A stretch of 64,000 nt of DNA from Massilia sp. Root335 (GCF_001425685.1 NZ_LMCY01000043.1:77243-141242), one strand, 5' to 3'. Counted from the first letter of the stretch, positions 30,117 through 39,473 are shown. The notes: generated by a model not told the origin, from the sequence alone. A program made the numbers and translations.

Positions 30117-31780
30117 AGACGACAACCCTCATCCGCAGTGCCGCCGCCACGGCCCTGCTGGCCGCCACCGGCGCCGCGCTCGCCTCGCCCGACCTGGGCC
30201 AGGCCACCAAGCAGGCCACCAACTACACGGCGATCGGCATGTTCGTCGTGTTCGTGATCTTCACCCTGTTCATCACCAAGTGGGCCGCCAAGCGCACCCG
30301 CTCCGCCTCCGACTTCTACACGGCCGGCGGCGGCATCACCGGCTTCCAGAACGGCCTGGCGATCGCCGGCGACTACATGTCGGCCGCCTCGTTCCTGGGC
30401 ATTTCCGCCGCCGTGTTCGCGAGCGGCTTTGACGGCCTGATCTATGCGATCGGCTTCCTCGTCGGCTGGCCCGTCATCACGTTCCTGATGGCCGAGCGCC
30501 TGCGCAACCTGGGGCGCTTCACGTTCGCCGACGTGGCCGCCTACCGCTTCGCCCAGAAGCCGGTGCGCATGTTCGCGGCGTCGGGCACCCTGGTGACCGT
30601 GCTGTTCTACCTGATCGCGCAGATGGTCGGCGCGGGCCAGCTGATCAAGCTGCTGTTCGGCCTGGACTACTGGATCGCCGTCGTGATCGTGGGCGTCCTG
30701 ATGATGGTCTACGTGCTGTTCGGCGGCATGACCGCGACCACGTGGGTGCAAATCATCAAGGCCGTCATGCTGCTGGCCGGCGCCACGTTCATGGCGTTCT
30801 CCGTGCTGGCCATGTACAACTTCAGCCCGGAAGCGCTGTTCGCCAAGGCCGTCGAAGTGCACACCAAGCATGATGCGATCATGGGCCCGGGCGGCTTCAT
30901 CAAGGACCCCATATCCGGCATCTCGCTCGGCATGGCGCTGATGTTCGGCACGGCCGGCCTGCCGCACATCCTGATGCGCTTCTTCACCGTCCCGAACGCC
31001 AAGGAAGCGCGCAAGTCGGTGCTGTGGGCGACCACCTGGATCGGCTACTTCTACATCCTGACCTTCATCATCGGCTTCGGCGCGATCGTGCTGGTGAGCA
31101 CCAACCCGGCTTTCAAGGACGCCGCCGGCAAGCTGCTGGGCGGTAACAACATGGCGGCCGTGCACCTCGCGAACGCGGTCGGCGGCGACGTCTTCCTCGG
31201 CTTCATCTCGGCCGTGGCCTTCGCGACCATCCTGGCCGTCGTGGCCGGCCTGACCCTGTCCGGCGCCTCGGCCGTGTCGCACGACCTGTACGCCACCGTG
31301 ATCAAGAAGGGTCAGCCGGCCCCGGGCAGCGAACTGCGCGTCTCGAAGATCACGACGGTCTGCCTGGGCATCGCCGCCGTGCTGCTGGGTATCGTGTTCG
31401 AGAAGGTCAACGTCGCGTTCATGGTGTCGCTGGCCTTCGCGATCGCCGCCTCGGCCAACTTCCCGGTGCTGTTCATGTCGGTCCTGTGGAGCAAGTGCAC
31501 GACCCGCGGCGCGACCGTGGGCGGCTTCCTGGGCCTGGCCACGGCCGTGGCGCTGACCGTGGTGTCGAAGTCCGTGTGGGTCGACGTGTTCCACAACACG
31601 GCCGCGATCTTCCCGTACACCTCGCCGGCGCTGTTCTCGATGACGGTCGGCTTCGTCGGCGTCTGGCTGTTCTCGGTCACCGACAAGAGCCCGCGTGCCG
31701 CGATCGACAAGGCCGGTTTCGAGGCGCAGGAAGTGCGTTCCGAGACCGGTATCGGCGCCTCGACCGCATCGGCGCATTGA
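30113..31780 (+). CDS. ActP-family cation/short-chain carboxylate symporter
   Basis: 555 residues of the sodium:solute symporter family (SSS). An N-terminal signal-like segment (ATALLAATGAALASP) precedes about 13 membrane helices, with SDFYTAGGGITGFQNGLAI and GDYMSAASFLGIS typical of ActP. ActP takes up acetate and glycolate. The neighbourhood (prpR, prpBC, acnD, prpF) and the shared palindrome make propionate the likely physiological substrate here, which is an inference. The start at 30113 overlaps the DUF485 stop. A strong terminator follows. Confidence 0.9.
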   Translation: MKTTTLIRSAAATALLAATGAALASPDLGQATKQATNYTAIGMFVVFVIFTLFITKWAAKRTRSASDFYTAGGGITGFQNGLAIAGDYMSAASFLGISAAVFASGFDGLIYAIGFLVGWPVITFLMAERLRNLGRFTFADVAAYRFAQKPVRMFAASGTLVTVLFYLIAQMVGAGQLIKLLFGLDYWIAVVIVGVLMMVYVLFGGMTATTWVQIIKAVMLLAGATFMAFSVLAMYNFSPEALFAKAVEVHTKHDAIMGPGGFIKDPISGISLGMALMFGTAGLPHILMRFFTVPNAKEARKSVLWATTWIGYFYILTFIIGFGAIVLVSTNPAFKDAAGKLLGGNNMAAVHLANAVGGDVFLGFISAVAFATILAVVAGLTLSGASAVSHDLYATVIKKGQPAPGSELRVSKITTVCLGIAAVLLGIVFEKVNVAFMVSLAFAIAASANFPVLFMSVLWSKCTTRGATVGGFLGLATAVALTVVSKSVWVDVFHNTAAIFPYTSPALFSMTVGFVGVWLFSVTDKSPRAAIDKAGFEAQEVRSETGIGASTASAH

Positions 31781-31800
31781 TCGAAACGTGATGTACCGGA

Positions 31801-31828
31801 CCCGCACGCACGCGTGCGGGTTTTTTTT
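31801..31828 (+). terminator. Rho-independent terminator after the symporter gene
   Basis: CCCGCACG-CACG-CGTGCGGG (31801-31820) is followed by eight T, immediately before the convergent hydrolase stop at 31831. Confidence 0.9.
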
Positions 31829-31830
31829 GT

Positions 31831-32949
31831 TTACGGCGCCACGTCGCCCGCTTTCTCCGCGAACGGCCGCGCGTAGCGCACGAGGGACACGAGCGTCTTT
31901 CCCGGCTCCTCGTTGAACATCTCGTGCGCCGAATTCTCGAACCACACCAGCTGTTTCGACGGCGCCCGCACCTTCGCGAACCATTCCGCCGTCGCGGACG
32001 ACGAGACGTTGTAGTCGTGGCGTCCGTTGAAGATGACGATGGGGCAGTCGAACTTCGTGTAGACGCTGAAGTCCTGCGTGAGCACGTCCGTCAGCATGCG
32101 GCTGCTCGAGAACTCCGTGCCTTCCCACATGGTTTTCAGGTCGGCGTCCGTGTATTCCGGCGCCAGCTTCGCGGCCGCCGATTCCGCGTCGAAGTCCGTC
32201 CGGCCGTACACGGCGCCGCCGTAGCGGCCCATCCATTTGCGCTGCAGGTACAAATCCTTGAGCGCCAGCGGCTTGCCCGGCGCGGCATACGGCGCGATCG
32301 ATTCCAGCTCGCGGATGGCCTGTGCGTTGCCCTCGCGCCGCGCCGCATCCATCGCGAACTGCCAGCCGCGGCGCTCGCTCTCCATGCCGTCGGTGATCTG
32401 GCCCAGGCCGATGTACGCGTGCAGCCAGTCCGGATGGCGCTGCGCCAGCTGGATGCCCAGCGACGAGCCCCACGAGTGGCCCAGCACGAAGATGCGCTCC
32501 TTGCCGAATTCCTTGCGCAGCCACGCCACCATCTCCTCGGCATCGAGCAGCATGCGCGCGCGGGTCATCGTCGGCGCGACCTTGGCCGGATCGTTGGCGG
32601 CATACGTCTTGCCGGCGCCGCGCTGGTCCCACTGCACGACCGTGAAATATTCTTCCCAGCCGCGCTGGAAGTACCAGCTCGTCGGCATCGACACATAACC
32701 CGGGCCGCCGTGCAGCATCAGCAGCACCGGATTGCGCCGGTCCGTGCCGCGCACGCTGATCCACTGGTCGATGCCCCCGATGCGCACGGCCCGCGTCTCT
32801 TCGATGCCATGCGGGGTGACGATGCGGCGCATGTCCGCGATGATCTTGACCGCGTCCGCGCGGCTGTCCGGGCCGGCGGCGCCGGCGGGCGTGGTGATGG
32901 ACAGGCCGGCCAGCAGCAGGGCGCACAGCCTGGATGGGTGTCTGAACAT
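31831..32949 (-). CDS. Secreted alpha/beta hydrolase, proline iminopeptidase-like
   Basis: 372 residues with a signal peptide (residues 1-24). The alpha/beta-hydrolase fold carries the prolyl aminopeptidase signature: oxyanion motif LMLHGGPG, WDQRGAGKT, nucleophile elbow GHSWGSS (Ser), the Asp in FNGRHDYNV and the His in ENSAHEMF. These are typical of peptidase family S33. Export is unusual for classical proline iminopeptidases, which are cytoplasmic, so the substrate may be an extracellular peptide or ester. Its promoter region is shared with the PrpR palindrome and prpB (divergent), so co-regulation is possible. Confidence 0.82.
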   Translation of the reverse strand: MFRHPSRLCALLLAGLSITTPAGAAGPDSRADAVKIIADMRRIVTPHGIEETRAVRIGGIDQWISVRGTDRRNPVLLMLHGGPGYVSMPTSWYFQRGWEEYFTVVQWDQRGAGKTYAANDPAKVAPTMTRARMLLDAEEMVAWLRKEFGKERIFVLGHSWGSSLGIQLAQRHPDWLHAYIGLGQITDGMESERRGWQFAMDAARREGNAQAIRELESIAPYAAPGKPLALKDLYLQRKWMGRYGGAVYGRTDFDAESAAAKLAPEYTDADLKTMWEGTEFSSSRMLTDVLTQDFSVYTKFDCPIVIFNGRHDYNVSSSATAEWFAKVRAPSKQLVWFENSAHEMFNEEPGKTLVSLVRYARPFAEKAGDVAP

Positions 32950-33041
32950 GGTCTCCCCGGTGATGTGTGGTCGCGCGAAGTCTGTTCAATTTCACGGGGC
33001 GTGTCAATCGCCGCCGGTTGTTTCACCGATGCTTCATCGCT

Positions 33042-33056
33042 GTTTCATATTGAAAC
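33042..33056. promoter_or_regulatory. Putative PrpR enhancer site upstream of prpB
   Basis: The perfect palindrome GTTTCA-TAT-TGAAAC has a further GTTTCA half-site at 33020-33025, 22 bp (two turns) away. It lies about 85 bp upstream of the -24 element, a usual distance for a sigma-54 activator. Confidence 0.7.
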
Positions 33057-33140
33057 GACGTGCAACGAATGATAGGACGCCGCGCTTGCCGCGCGCGCCC
33101 AAGTCCTTGAAAATCCGGGCTGTCCACGTGCGGGAATGAT

Positions 33141-33156
33141 TGGCACGGTCTTTGCA
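33141..33156 (+). promoter_or_regulatory. Sigma-54 promoter of the prp operon
   Basis: TGGCACG-GTCT-TTGCA matches the -24/-12 consensus (TGGCACG-N4-TTGCW) at every defined position. Transcription would start near 33168, about 35 nt before the prpB start. Confidence 0.88.
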
Positions 33157-33202
33157 ATGCATGTGTCATAACCAATAGACCCGCTACATGAAAGGTAAGG
33201 AC

Positions 33203-34093
33203 ATGACCCAACAATCCGCCGGCGCCAGATTCCGCCAGGCCGTCCAGGAAGAACATCCGCTGCAGGTCATCGGCGCCATCAACGCCAACCACGCGCTGCT
33301 GGCCAAGCGCGCCGGCTATCGCGCCATCTACCTGTCCGGCGGCGGCGTCGCGGCCGGGTCGCTCGGCCTGCCGGACCTCGGCATCTCGGGCCTTGAAGAC
33401 GTGCTGATCGACGTGCGCCGCATCACCGACGTGTGCGACCTGCCGCTGCTCGTCGATATCGACACCGGCTTCGGTTCGTCGGCGTTCAACGTCGCGCGCA
33501 CCGTGCGCTCGCTGATCAAGGCCGGCGCGGGCGCCTGCCACATCGAGGACCAGGTCGGCGCCAAGCGCTGCGGCCACCGTCCGGGCAAGGAGATCGTCAG
33601 CCAGGGCGAGATGGTCGACCGCGTCAAGGCCGCCGTCGACGCGCGCACGGACGACGACTTCGTCATCATGGCGCGCACGGATGCGCTGGCCGTCGAGGGC
33701 CTCGACAAGGCCGTCGAGCGCGCGGTCGCCTGCGTCGAGGCGGGCGCCGACATGATCTTCCCGGAAGCCATCACGAGCCTGGAGATGTACGCGCAATTCA
33801 AGAAGGCTGTGAAGGTGCCGATCCTCGCCAACATCACGGAATTCGGCGCGACGCCGCTGTTCACCGTGGACGAGCTGCGCGGCGCCGACGTCGACATCGT
33901 CCTGTATCCGCTGTCCGCGTTCCGCGCCATGAACAAGGCCGCGGAAAACGTCTACGCCGCGATCCGCCGCGACGGCACGCAGAAGAACGTCGTCGACACG
34001 ATGCAGACCCGCGCCGAACTGTACGAGCGCATCGACTACCACAGCTATGAACAGAAGCTCGACGCGCTGTTCGCCCAGAACAAAGCAAAATAG
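33203..34093 (+). CDS. prpB: 2-methylisocitrate lyase
   Basis: 296 residues of the isocitrate lyase/PEP mutase superfamily. Conserved parts: GAINANHALLAKRAGYRAIY, LSGGGVAAGSLGLPDLG, the catalytic Cys motif KRCGHRPGKE and ITEFGATPLFT. It splits 2-methylisocitrate to pyruvate and succinate, the last step of the methylcitrate cycle. I chose ATG 33203 (MTQQSAG) because AAAGG lies 7 bp upstream and the length fits the family. An ATG at 33188 would add five residues. It is the first gene of the operon, 47 bp after the -12 box. Confidence 0.96.
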   Translation: MTQQSAGARFRQAVQEEHPLQVIGAINANHALLAKRAGYRAIYLSGGGVAAGSLGLPDLGISGLEDVLIDVRRITDVCDLPLLVDIDTGFGSSAFNVARTVRSLIKAGAGACHIEDQVGAKRCGHRPGKEIVSQGEMVDRVKAAVDARTDDDFVIMARTDALAVEGLDKAVERAVACVEAGADMIFPEAITSLEMYAQFKKAVKVPILANITEFGATPLFTVDELRGADVDIVLYPLSAFRAMNKAAENVYAAIRRDGTQKNVVDTMQTRAELYERIDYHSYEQKLDALFAQNKAK

Positions 34094-34102
34094 GAGACCC
34101 AA

Positions 34103-35263
34103 ATGACCGACGTGAAAACCGAGACGCCAACGTTCAAACCCAAGAAATCCGTCGCGCTGTCCGGCGTCGCCGCCGGCAATACCGCGCTGTGCTCCGTGGG
34201 CCGTTCCGGCAACGACCTGCACTACCGCGGCTACGACATCCTGGACGTCGCCGGCAACAGCGAGTTCGAGGAAATCGCCTACCTGCTCGTGCACGGCAAG
34301 CTGCCGAATGCGGCGGAACTGAAGGGCTACAAGGCCAAGCTGAAATCGCTGCGCGGCCTGCCGCATGCGGTGAAAGCCGCGCTGGAGGCGCTGCCGGCCG
34401 GCGCGCATCCGATGGACGTGATGCGCACGGGCGCGTCGGTGCTGGGCTGCGTGCTGCCGGAAAAGGACGACCACAACATCGCCGGCGCGCGCGACATCGC
34501 CGACCGCCTGATGGCGTCGTTCGGGTCGATGCTGCTGTACTGGTATCACTACAGCCATAACGGCAAACGCATCGAGGTGGAGACGGACGACGATTCGATC
34601 GGCGGCCACTTCCTGCACCTGCTGCATGGCGTCAAGCCTTCCGACGAGTGGGTCAAGGCGATGCACACGTCCCTGAACCTGTACGCCGAACACGAATTCA
34701 ACGCGTCGACGTTCGCCGCGCGCGTCGTCGCCGGCACCGGCTCGGATATCTATTCGGCCATTACCGGCGCGATCGGCGCGCTGCGCGGTCCGAAGCACGG
34801 CGGCGCCAACGAAGTCGCGCTCGACATCCAGAAGCGCTACGAGAACGCGGACGAAGCGGAAGCCGACATCCGCAACCGCGTGGCGAACAAGGAAGTCGTC
34901 ATCGGCTTCGGCCATCCGGTCTACACGATCTCCGACCCGCGCAACAAGGTGATCAAGGAAGTGGCGCGCACGCTGTCGCACAGCGCCGGCTCGATGAAGA
35001 TGTTCGACATCGCCGAGCGCCTCGAGTCCGTGATGTGGGAAGTCAAGAAGATGTTCCCGAACCTCGACTGGTTCTCGGCCGTCTCGTACCACATGATGGG
35101 CGTGCCGACGGCGATGTTCACGCCGCTGTTCGTCATCTCGCGCACGTCGGGCTGGTCGGCCCACGTCATCGAGCAGCGCATCGACAACAAGATCATCCGC
35201 CCGAGCGCGAACTACGTCGGACCGGAAGACCTGCAGTTCGTGCCGCTGGCGGAGCGCAAGTAA
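34103..35263 (+). CDS. prpC: 2-methylcitrate synthase
   Basis: 386 residues of the citrate synthase family with the short, Gram-positive-like layout of PrpC. Motifs: GNTALCSVGRSGNDLHYRGY at the N-terminus, the catalytic His in the GPKHGGANE loop, the second His region VIGFGHPVYT and the Asp region near the C-terminus. It condenses propionyl-CoA and oxaloacetate to 2-methylcitrate. A TAGGAG ribosome-binding site is 9 bp after the prpB stop. Two palindromic hairpins lie between this gene and acnD. Confidence 0.96.
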   Translation: MTDVKTETPTFKPKKSVALSGVAAGNTALCSVGRSGNDLHYRGYDILDVAGNSEFEEIAYLLVHGKLPNAAELKGYKAKLKSLRGLPHAVKAALEALPAGAHPMDVMRTGASVLGCVLPEKDDHNIAGARDIADRLMASFGSMLLYWYHYSHNGKRIEVETDDDSIGGHFLHLLHGVKPSDEWVKAMHTSLNLYAEHEFNASTFAARVVAGTGSDIYSAITGAIGALRGPKHGGANEVALDIQKRYENADEAEADIRNRVANKEVVIGFGHPVYTISDPRNKVIKEVARTLSHSAGSMKMFDIAERLESVMWEVKKMFPNLDWFSAVSYHMMGVPTAMFTPLFVISRTSGWSAHVIEQRIDNKIIRPSANYVGPEDLQFVPLAERK

Positions 35264-35280
35264 AACCCGACACGCAAAAC

Positions 35281-35362
35281 CGTCGCCCCCGCGCAGGCGG
35301 GGGCCCAATTACGATGCGGGTCGGCGCACTTGAATTGGGTCCCTGCCTTCGCAGGGACGACG
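35281..35362. repeat. Family A dispersed palindromic repeat, copy 3 (inside the prp operon)
   Basis: CGTCGCCCCCGC-GCAG-GCGGGGGCCCAATT is followed by a spacer and AATTGGGTCCCTGC-CTTC-GCAGGGACGACG. Outer arms are inverted. It separates prpC from acnD. Confidence 0.88.
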
Positions 35363-35432
35363 TGCTGTTGGCGCGGCCGAGCGCAAGCAATGCCACGGTT
35401 CGCACACATACCGTCTAACGAGGTTCCTCATC

Positions 35433-38033
35433 ATGAACAGCAACTACCGCAAACCCCTGCACGGCACCGATCTGCATTACTTCGATGCGCGCGCCGCCGT
35501 CGACGAGATCCAGCCCGGCGCCTGGGACACCCTCCCGTACACCTCGCGCGTACTGGCCGAAAACCTCGTGCGCCGCTGCGACCCGGTCGCGCTGGTGCCG
35601 TCGCTGAAGCAGATCATCGAGCGCCGCCGCGACCTCGATTTCCCGTGGTTCCCGGCGCGCGTCGTCTGCCACGACATCCTCGGCCAGACGGCCCTCGTCG
35701 ACCTGGCCGGCCTGCGCGACGCCATCGCGCAGGAGGGCGGCAACCCGGCGCTGGTGAACCCGGTCGTGCCGACGCAGCTCGTCGTCGACCACTCGCTGGC
35801 CGTCGAGTGCGGCGGCTTCGATCCGGACGCCTTCACGAAAAACCGCGCCATCGAGGACCGCCGCAACGAAGACCGCTTCGACTTCATCGAATGGACCCGC
35901 AAGGCGTTCGAGAACGTCGACGTGATCCCGCCCGGGAACGGCATCCTCCACCAGATCAACCTGGAGCGCATGAGCCCCGTCGTGCAGGTGAAGGACGGCG
36001 TGGCGTTCCCCGACACCCTCGTCGGCACCGACTCGCACACGCCGATGGTCGATGCGCTGGGCGTGATCGCCGTCGGCGTCGGCGGCCTCGAAGCGGAAAG
36101 CGTGATGCTGGGCCGCGCGTCGTACATGCGGCTGCCGGACATCGTCGGCGTCGAACTGACCGGCAGGCCGGGCGAGGGCATCACCGCGACCGACATCGTG
36201 CTGGCGCTGACGGAATTCCTGCGCAAGTCGAAAGTGGTGTCCGCCTACCTCGAGTTCTACGGCGAAGGCGCCGCGAACCTCACGCTGGGCGACCGCGCGA
36301 CGATCTCCAACATGGCGCCGGAATACGGCGCCACGGCCGCGATGTTCGCCATCGACGAGCAGACCATCAAATACCTCAGGCTGACGGGGCGCGACGACGA
36401 CCTGGTAAAACTGGTCGAGCTGTATGCGAAGGAGACGGGCCTGTGGGCCGACACGCTGCGCAATGCAATGTACGAACGCGTGCTGCGCTTCGATCTGTCG
36501 ACCGTCGTGCGCAACATCGCCGGTCCGTCGAACCCGCACAAGCGCGTGGCGACGTCGGAGCTGGCGCAGCACGGCATCACGGGGTCAATCGACCACGAAC
36601 CGGGCAAGATGCCGGACGGCGCGGTGATCATCGCGGCGATCACGAGCTGCACGAACACGAACAACCCGCGCAATATGGTGGCCGCGGGCCTCCTCGCGCG
36701 CAACGCGAACGCGCGCGGGCTCGCGCGCAAGCCGTGGGTGAAGTCGTCCCTCGCGCCGGGCTCGAAAGCCGTGCCGCTGTACCTGGAAGAAGCGGGGCTG
36801 TTGCCGGAGCTGGAGAAGCTGGGCTTCGGCGTCGTCGCCTTCGCGTGCACGACGTGCAACGGCATGTCGGGCGCGCTGGACCCCGCGATCCAGCAGGAGA
36901 TCGTGGAACGCGACCTGTACGCGACGGCGGTCCTGTCGGGCAACCGCAATTTCGACGGCCGCATCCACCCGTATGCGAAGCAGGCGTTCCTCGCGTCGCC
37001 GGCGCTCGTCGTCGCGTATGCGATCGCGGGCACGATCCGCTTCGACATCGAGAAGGACGTGCTGGGCGTCGACGCGGACGGCAATCCGGTGCGCCTGGCC
37101 GACCTCTGGCCGAGCGACGCGGAGATCGACGCCGTCGTCGAGCGCGCGGTGAAGCCGCAGCAGTTCCGCAAGGTCTACGACATCATGTTCGCGCGCCGCG
37201 AAGCGGGCGACGAGGCGGTGTCGCCGCTGTACGACTGGCGCCCGATGAGCACCTATATCCGCCGTCCGCCGTACTGGGAAGGTGCGCTCGCGGGCGAACG
37301 GTCGCTTGCCGGCATGCGGCCGCTCGCGGTCCTCGGTGACAACATCACCACCGACCACCTGTCGCCGTCGAACGCGATCATGATGAACAGCGCGGCCGGC
37401 GAATACCTCGCGAAGATGGGATTGCCGGAAGAAGACTTCAACTCGTACGCGACGCACCGCGGCGACCACCTGACGGCGCAGCGCGCCACGTTCGCGAACC
37501 CGACCCTCAAGAACGAGATGGTGCGCAACGCGGACGGCAGCGTGAAAGCCGGTTCGCTCGCACGGATCGAGCCGGAAGGCACCGTGACGCGCATGTGGGA
37601 AGCGATCGAGACCTACATGGAACGCAAGCAGCCGCTGATCGTGATCGCCGGCGCGGACTATGGCCAGGGCTCGTCGCGCGACTGGGCGGCCAAGGGCGTG
37701 CGGCTGGCCGGCGTGGAAGCCATCGCCGCCGAGGGCTTCGAGCGCATCCACCGCACGAACCTCGTCGGCATGGGCGTGCTGCCGCTGGAATTCGAGCCGG
37801 GCACCACGCGGCTCACGCTGGGCATTGACGGGACGGAGACGTTCGACGTCGTCGGCGAGCGCACGCCGCGCGCGACCTTGACGCTCGTGATCCACCGGCG
37901 CGATGGCGAGACCGTCGAGGTGCCGGTGATCTGCAGGCTCGATACGGCCGAGGAAGTGTCGATCTACGAGGCGGGCGGGGTGCTGCAGCGGTTTGCGCAG
38001 GACTTCCTCGCGTCTTCCAAAGTGGCGGCATAA
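35433..38033 (+). CDS. acnD: Fe/S-dependent 2-methylcitrate dehydratase AcnD
   Basis: 866 residues, an aconitase-superfamily enzyme. The cluster cysteines are in ITSCTNTNNPRNM (first Cys) and CTTCNGMSG (two more). Substrate-loop motifs VGTDSHTPMVDALG and GSSRDWAAKG are present. AcnD with PrpF replaces PrpD in many proteobacteria: it dehydrates 2-methylcitrate to the trans form of 2-methylaconitate. Start ATG 35433 has GAGG upstream. Placement after prpBC and before prpF supports AcnD over a general aconitase. Length is normal. Confidence 0.95.
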   Translation: MNSNYRKPLHGTDLHYFDARAAVDEIQPGAWDTLPYTSRVLAENLVRRCDPVALVPSLKQIIERRRDLDFPWFPARVVCHDILGQTALVDLAGLRDAIAQEGGNPALVNPVVPTQLVVDHSLAVECGGFDPDAFTKNRAIEDRRNEDRFDFIEWTRKAFENVDVIPPGNGILHQINLERMSPVVQVKDGVAFPDTLVGTDSHTPMVDALGVIAVGVGGLEAESVMLGRASYMRLPDIVGVELTGRPGEGITATDIVLALTEFLRKSKVVSAYLEFYGEGAANLTLGDRATISNMAPEYGATAAMFAIDEQTIKYLRLTGRDDDLVKLVELYAKETGLWADTLRNAMYERVLRFDLSTVVRNIAGPSNPHKRVATSELAQHGITGSIDHEPGKMPDGAVIIAAITSCTNTNNPRNMVAAGLLARNANARGLARKPWVKSSLAPGSKAVPLYLEEAGLLPELEKLGFGVVAFACTTCNGMSGALDPAIQQEIVERDLYATAVLSGNRNFDGRIHPYAKQAFLASPALVVAYAIAGTIRFDIEKDVLGVDADGNPVRLADLWPSDAEIDAVVERAVKPQQFRKVYDIMFARREAGDEAVSPLYDWRPMSTYIRRPPYWEGALAGERSLAGMRPLAVLGDNITTDHLSPSNAIMMNSAAGEYLAKMGLPEEDFNSYATHRGDHLTAQRATFANPTLKNEMVRNADGSVKAGSLARIEPEGTVTRMWEAIETYMERKQPLIVIAGADYGQGSSRDWAAKGVRLAGVEAIAAEGFERIHRTNLVGMGVLPLEFEPGTTRLTLGIDGTETFDVVGERTPRATLTLVIHRRDGETVEVPVICRLDTAEEVSIYEAGGVLQRFAQDFLASSKVAA

Positions 38034-38039
38034 AAACAC

Positions 38040-38127
38040 CGTCGCCCCCGTGCAGGCGGGGGCCCAAGTTTGCACGTGCCTCGACGGCGCATGCAAAACT
38101 TGGGTTCCCGCCGCCGCGGGAACGACG
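38040..38127. repeat. Family A dispersed palindromic repeat, copy 4 (inside the prp operon)
   Basis: CGTCGCCCCCG-TGCAG-GCGGGGGCCCAAGTTTGCA is followed by a spacer and TGCAAAACTTGGGTTCCCGC-CGCC-GCGGGAACGACG. It is the best-preserved copy and separates acnD from prpF. Confidence 0.88.
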
Positions 38128-38144
38128 GGGAAACGGAAACTCTT

Positions 38145-39347
38145 ATGACTCACGTACCCCAAATCAAAATCCCCGCCGTCTACATGCGCGGCGGCACGAG
38201 CAAAGGCGTGTTCTTCCGCCTGCAGGACCTGCCCGCAGCGGCGCAGGTCCCGGGCGCGGCGCGCGACAACCTGCTGTTGCGCGTGATCGGCAGCCCCGAC
38301 CCCTACGGCAAGCAGATCGACGGCATGGGCGGCGCCACGTCCAGCACGAGCAAGACCGTCATCGTCGCTCCCGGTACGCGGCCCGGCCACGACGTCGACT
38401 ACCTGTTCGGCCAGGTCGCGATCGACAAGCCGTTCGTCGACTGGAGCGGCAACTGCGGCAACCTGTCGGCCGCGGTCGGGTCGTACGCCATCGCCAACGG
38501 CTTCATCGATCCCGCGCGCATCCCGGACAACGGCATCGTCACCGTGCGGATCTGGCAGGCCAACATCGGCAGGACGATCGTCGCCCACGTGCCGATCACG
38601 AACGGCCAGGTCCAGGAGACGGGCGACTTCGAGCTGGATGGCGTCACGTTCCCGGCGGCCGAGGTCCAGCTGGAATTCATGGACCCCGCTGCCGAGGAGG
38701 GCGACGGCGGCAAGGGGGAGAAAAATTCGATGTTCCCGACCGGGCACCTGGTCGACGACCTCGAGGTGCCCGGCGTCGGGACACTGAAGGCCACGATGAT
38801 CAACGCCGGCATCCCGACCATCTTCGTCAATGCGGCCGACATCGGCTACACGGGCACGGAACTGCAGGACGCCATCAACGGCGACCCGAAAGCGCTGGCG
38901 ATGTTCGAGACGATCCGCGCGTACGGTGCCATGCGCATGGGCCTGATCGCGCACGTGGAAGAGGCCGCGCTGCGCCAGCACACGCCGAAAGTCGCCTTCG
39001 TCGCGCCGCCCGCCGGCTACACGGCGTCGAGCGGCAAGCGGGTCGAGGCGGGCGACGTCGACCTGCTCGTGCGCGCCCTGTCGATGGGCAAGCTGCACCA
39101 CGCGATGATGGGCACGGCGGCCGTCGCCATCGGCACGGCGGCCGCGATTCCGGGCACGCTCGTCAGCCTCGCCGCGGGCGGGCGGGCGCACGAGGCGGTG
39201 CGCTTCGGCCATCCGTCCGGAACCTTGCGCGTGGGCGCCGAGGCACGCCAGGAGGGCGGTAACTGGGTCGTCACGAAGGCCGTCATGAGCCGTAGCAGCC
39301 GGGTGCTGATGGAAGGCTGGGTGCGCGTGCCGGGCGACGCGTTCTGA
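38145..39347 (+). CDS. prpF: 2-methylaconitate cis-trans isomerase PrpF
   Basis: 400 residues of the PrpF family (diaminopimelate-epimerase fold). The N-terminal motif is YMRGGTSKGVFF. GGATSSTSKTVIV and SGNCGNLSAAVG carry the active-site residues of the two half-domains. It isomerises the 2-methylaconitate made by AcnD so that it can be hydrated to 2-methylisocitrate. Start ATG 38145 follows repeat copy 4 by 17 bp. In-frame starts inside the repeat are rejected. It is the last gene of the operon. No clear terminator follows. Confidence 0.95.
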   Translation: MTHVPQIKIPAVYMRGGTSKGVFFRLQDLPAAAQVPGAARDNLLLRVIGSPDPYGKQIDGMGGATSSTSKTVIVAPGTRPGHDVDYLFGQVAIDKPFVDWSGNCGNLSAAVGSYAIANGFIDPARIPDNGIVTVRIWQANIGRTIVAHVPITNGQVQETGDFELDGVTFPAAEVQLEFMDPAAEEGDGGKGEKNSMFPTGHLVDDLEVPGVGTLKATMINAGIPTIFVNAADIGYTGTELQDAINGDPKALAMFETIRAYGAMRMGLIAHVEEAALRQHTPKVAFVAPPAGYTASSGKRVEAGDVDLLVRALSMGKLHHAMMGTAAVAIGTAAAIPGTLVSLAAGGRAHEAVRFGHPSGTLRVGAEARQEGGNWVVTKAVMSRSSRVLMEGWVRVPGDAF

Positions 39348-39473
39348 GACCGTTGCTGTGCCGCGTCAGTTGCTGAAATTCATCTTTATAAGCGATAAAT
39401 TGCGTTGAATTTCGGCTATGATCCACTCAAATTCGACAAAGAGCCCTGTCAAAGGGCCTATTTAGGAAGAGGG

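Noticed and set aside
29897..33007. Open frame of over 1000 codons antisense to the DUF485, symporter and hydrolase genes
   Set aside because: It crosses three real genes and intergenic DNA, is rich in Arg, His, Asp and Gln, and shows no domain. It results from high G+C.
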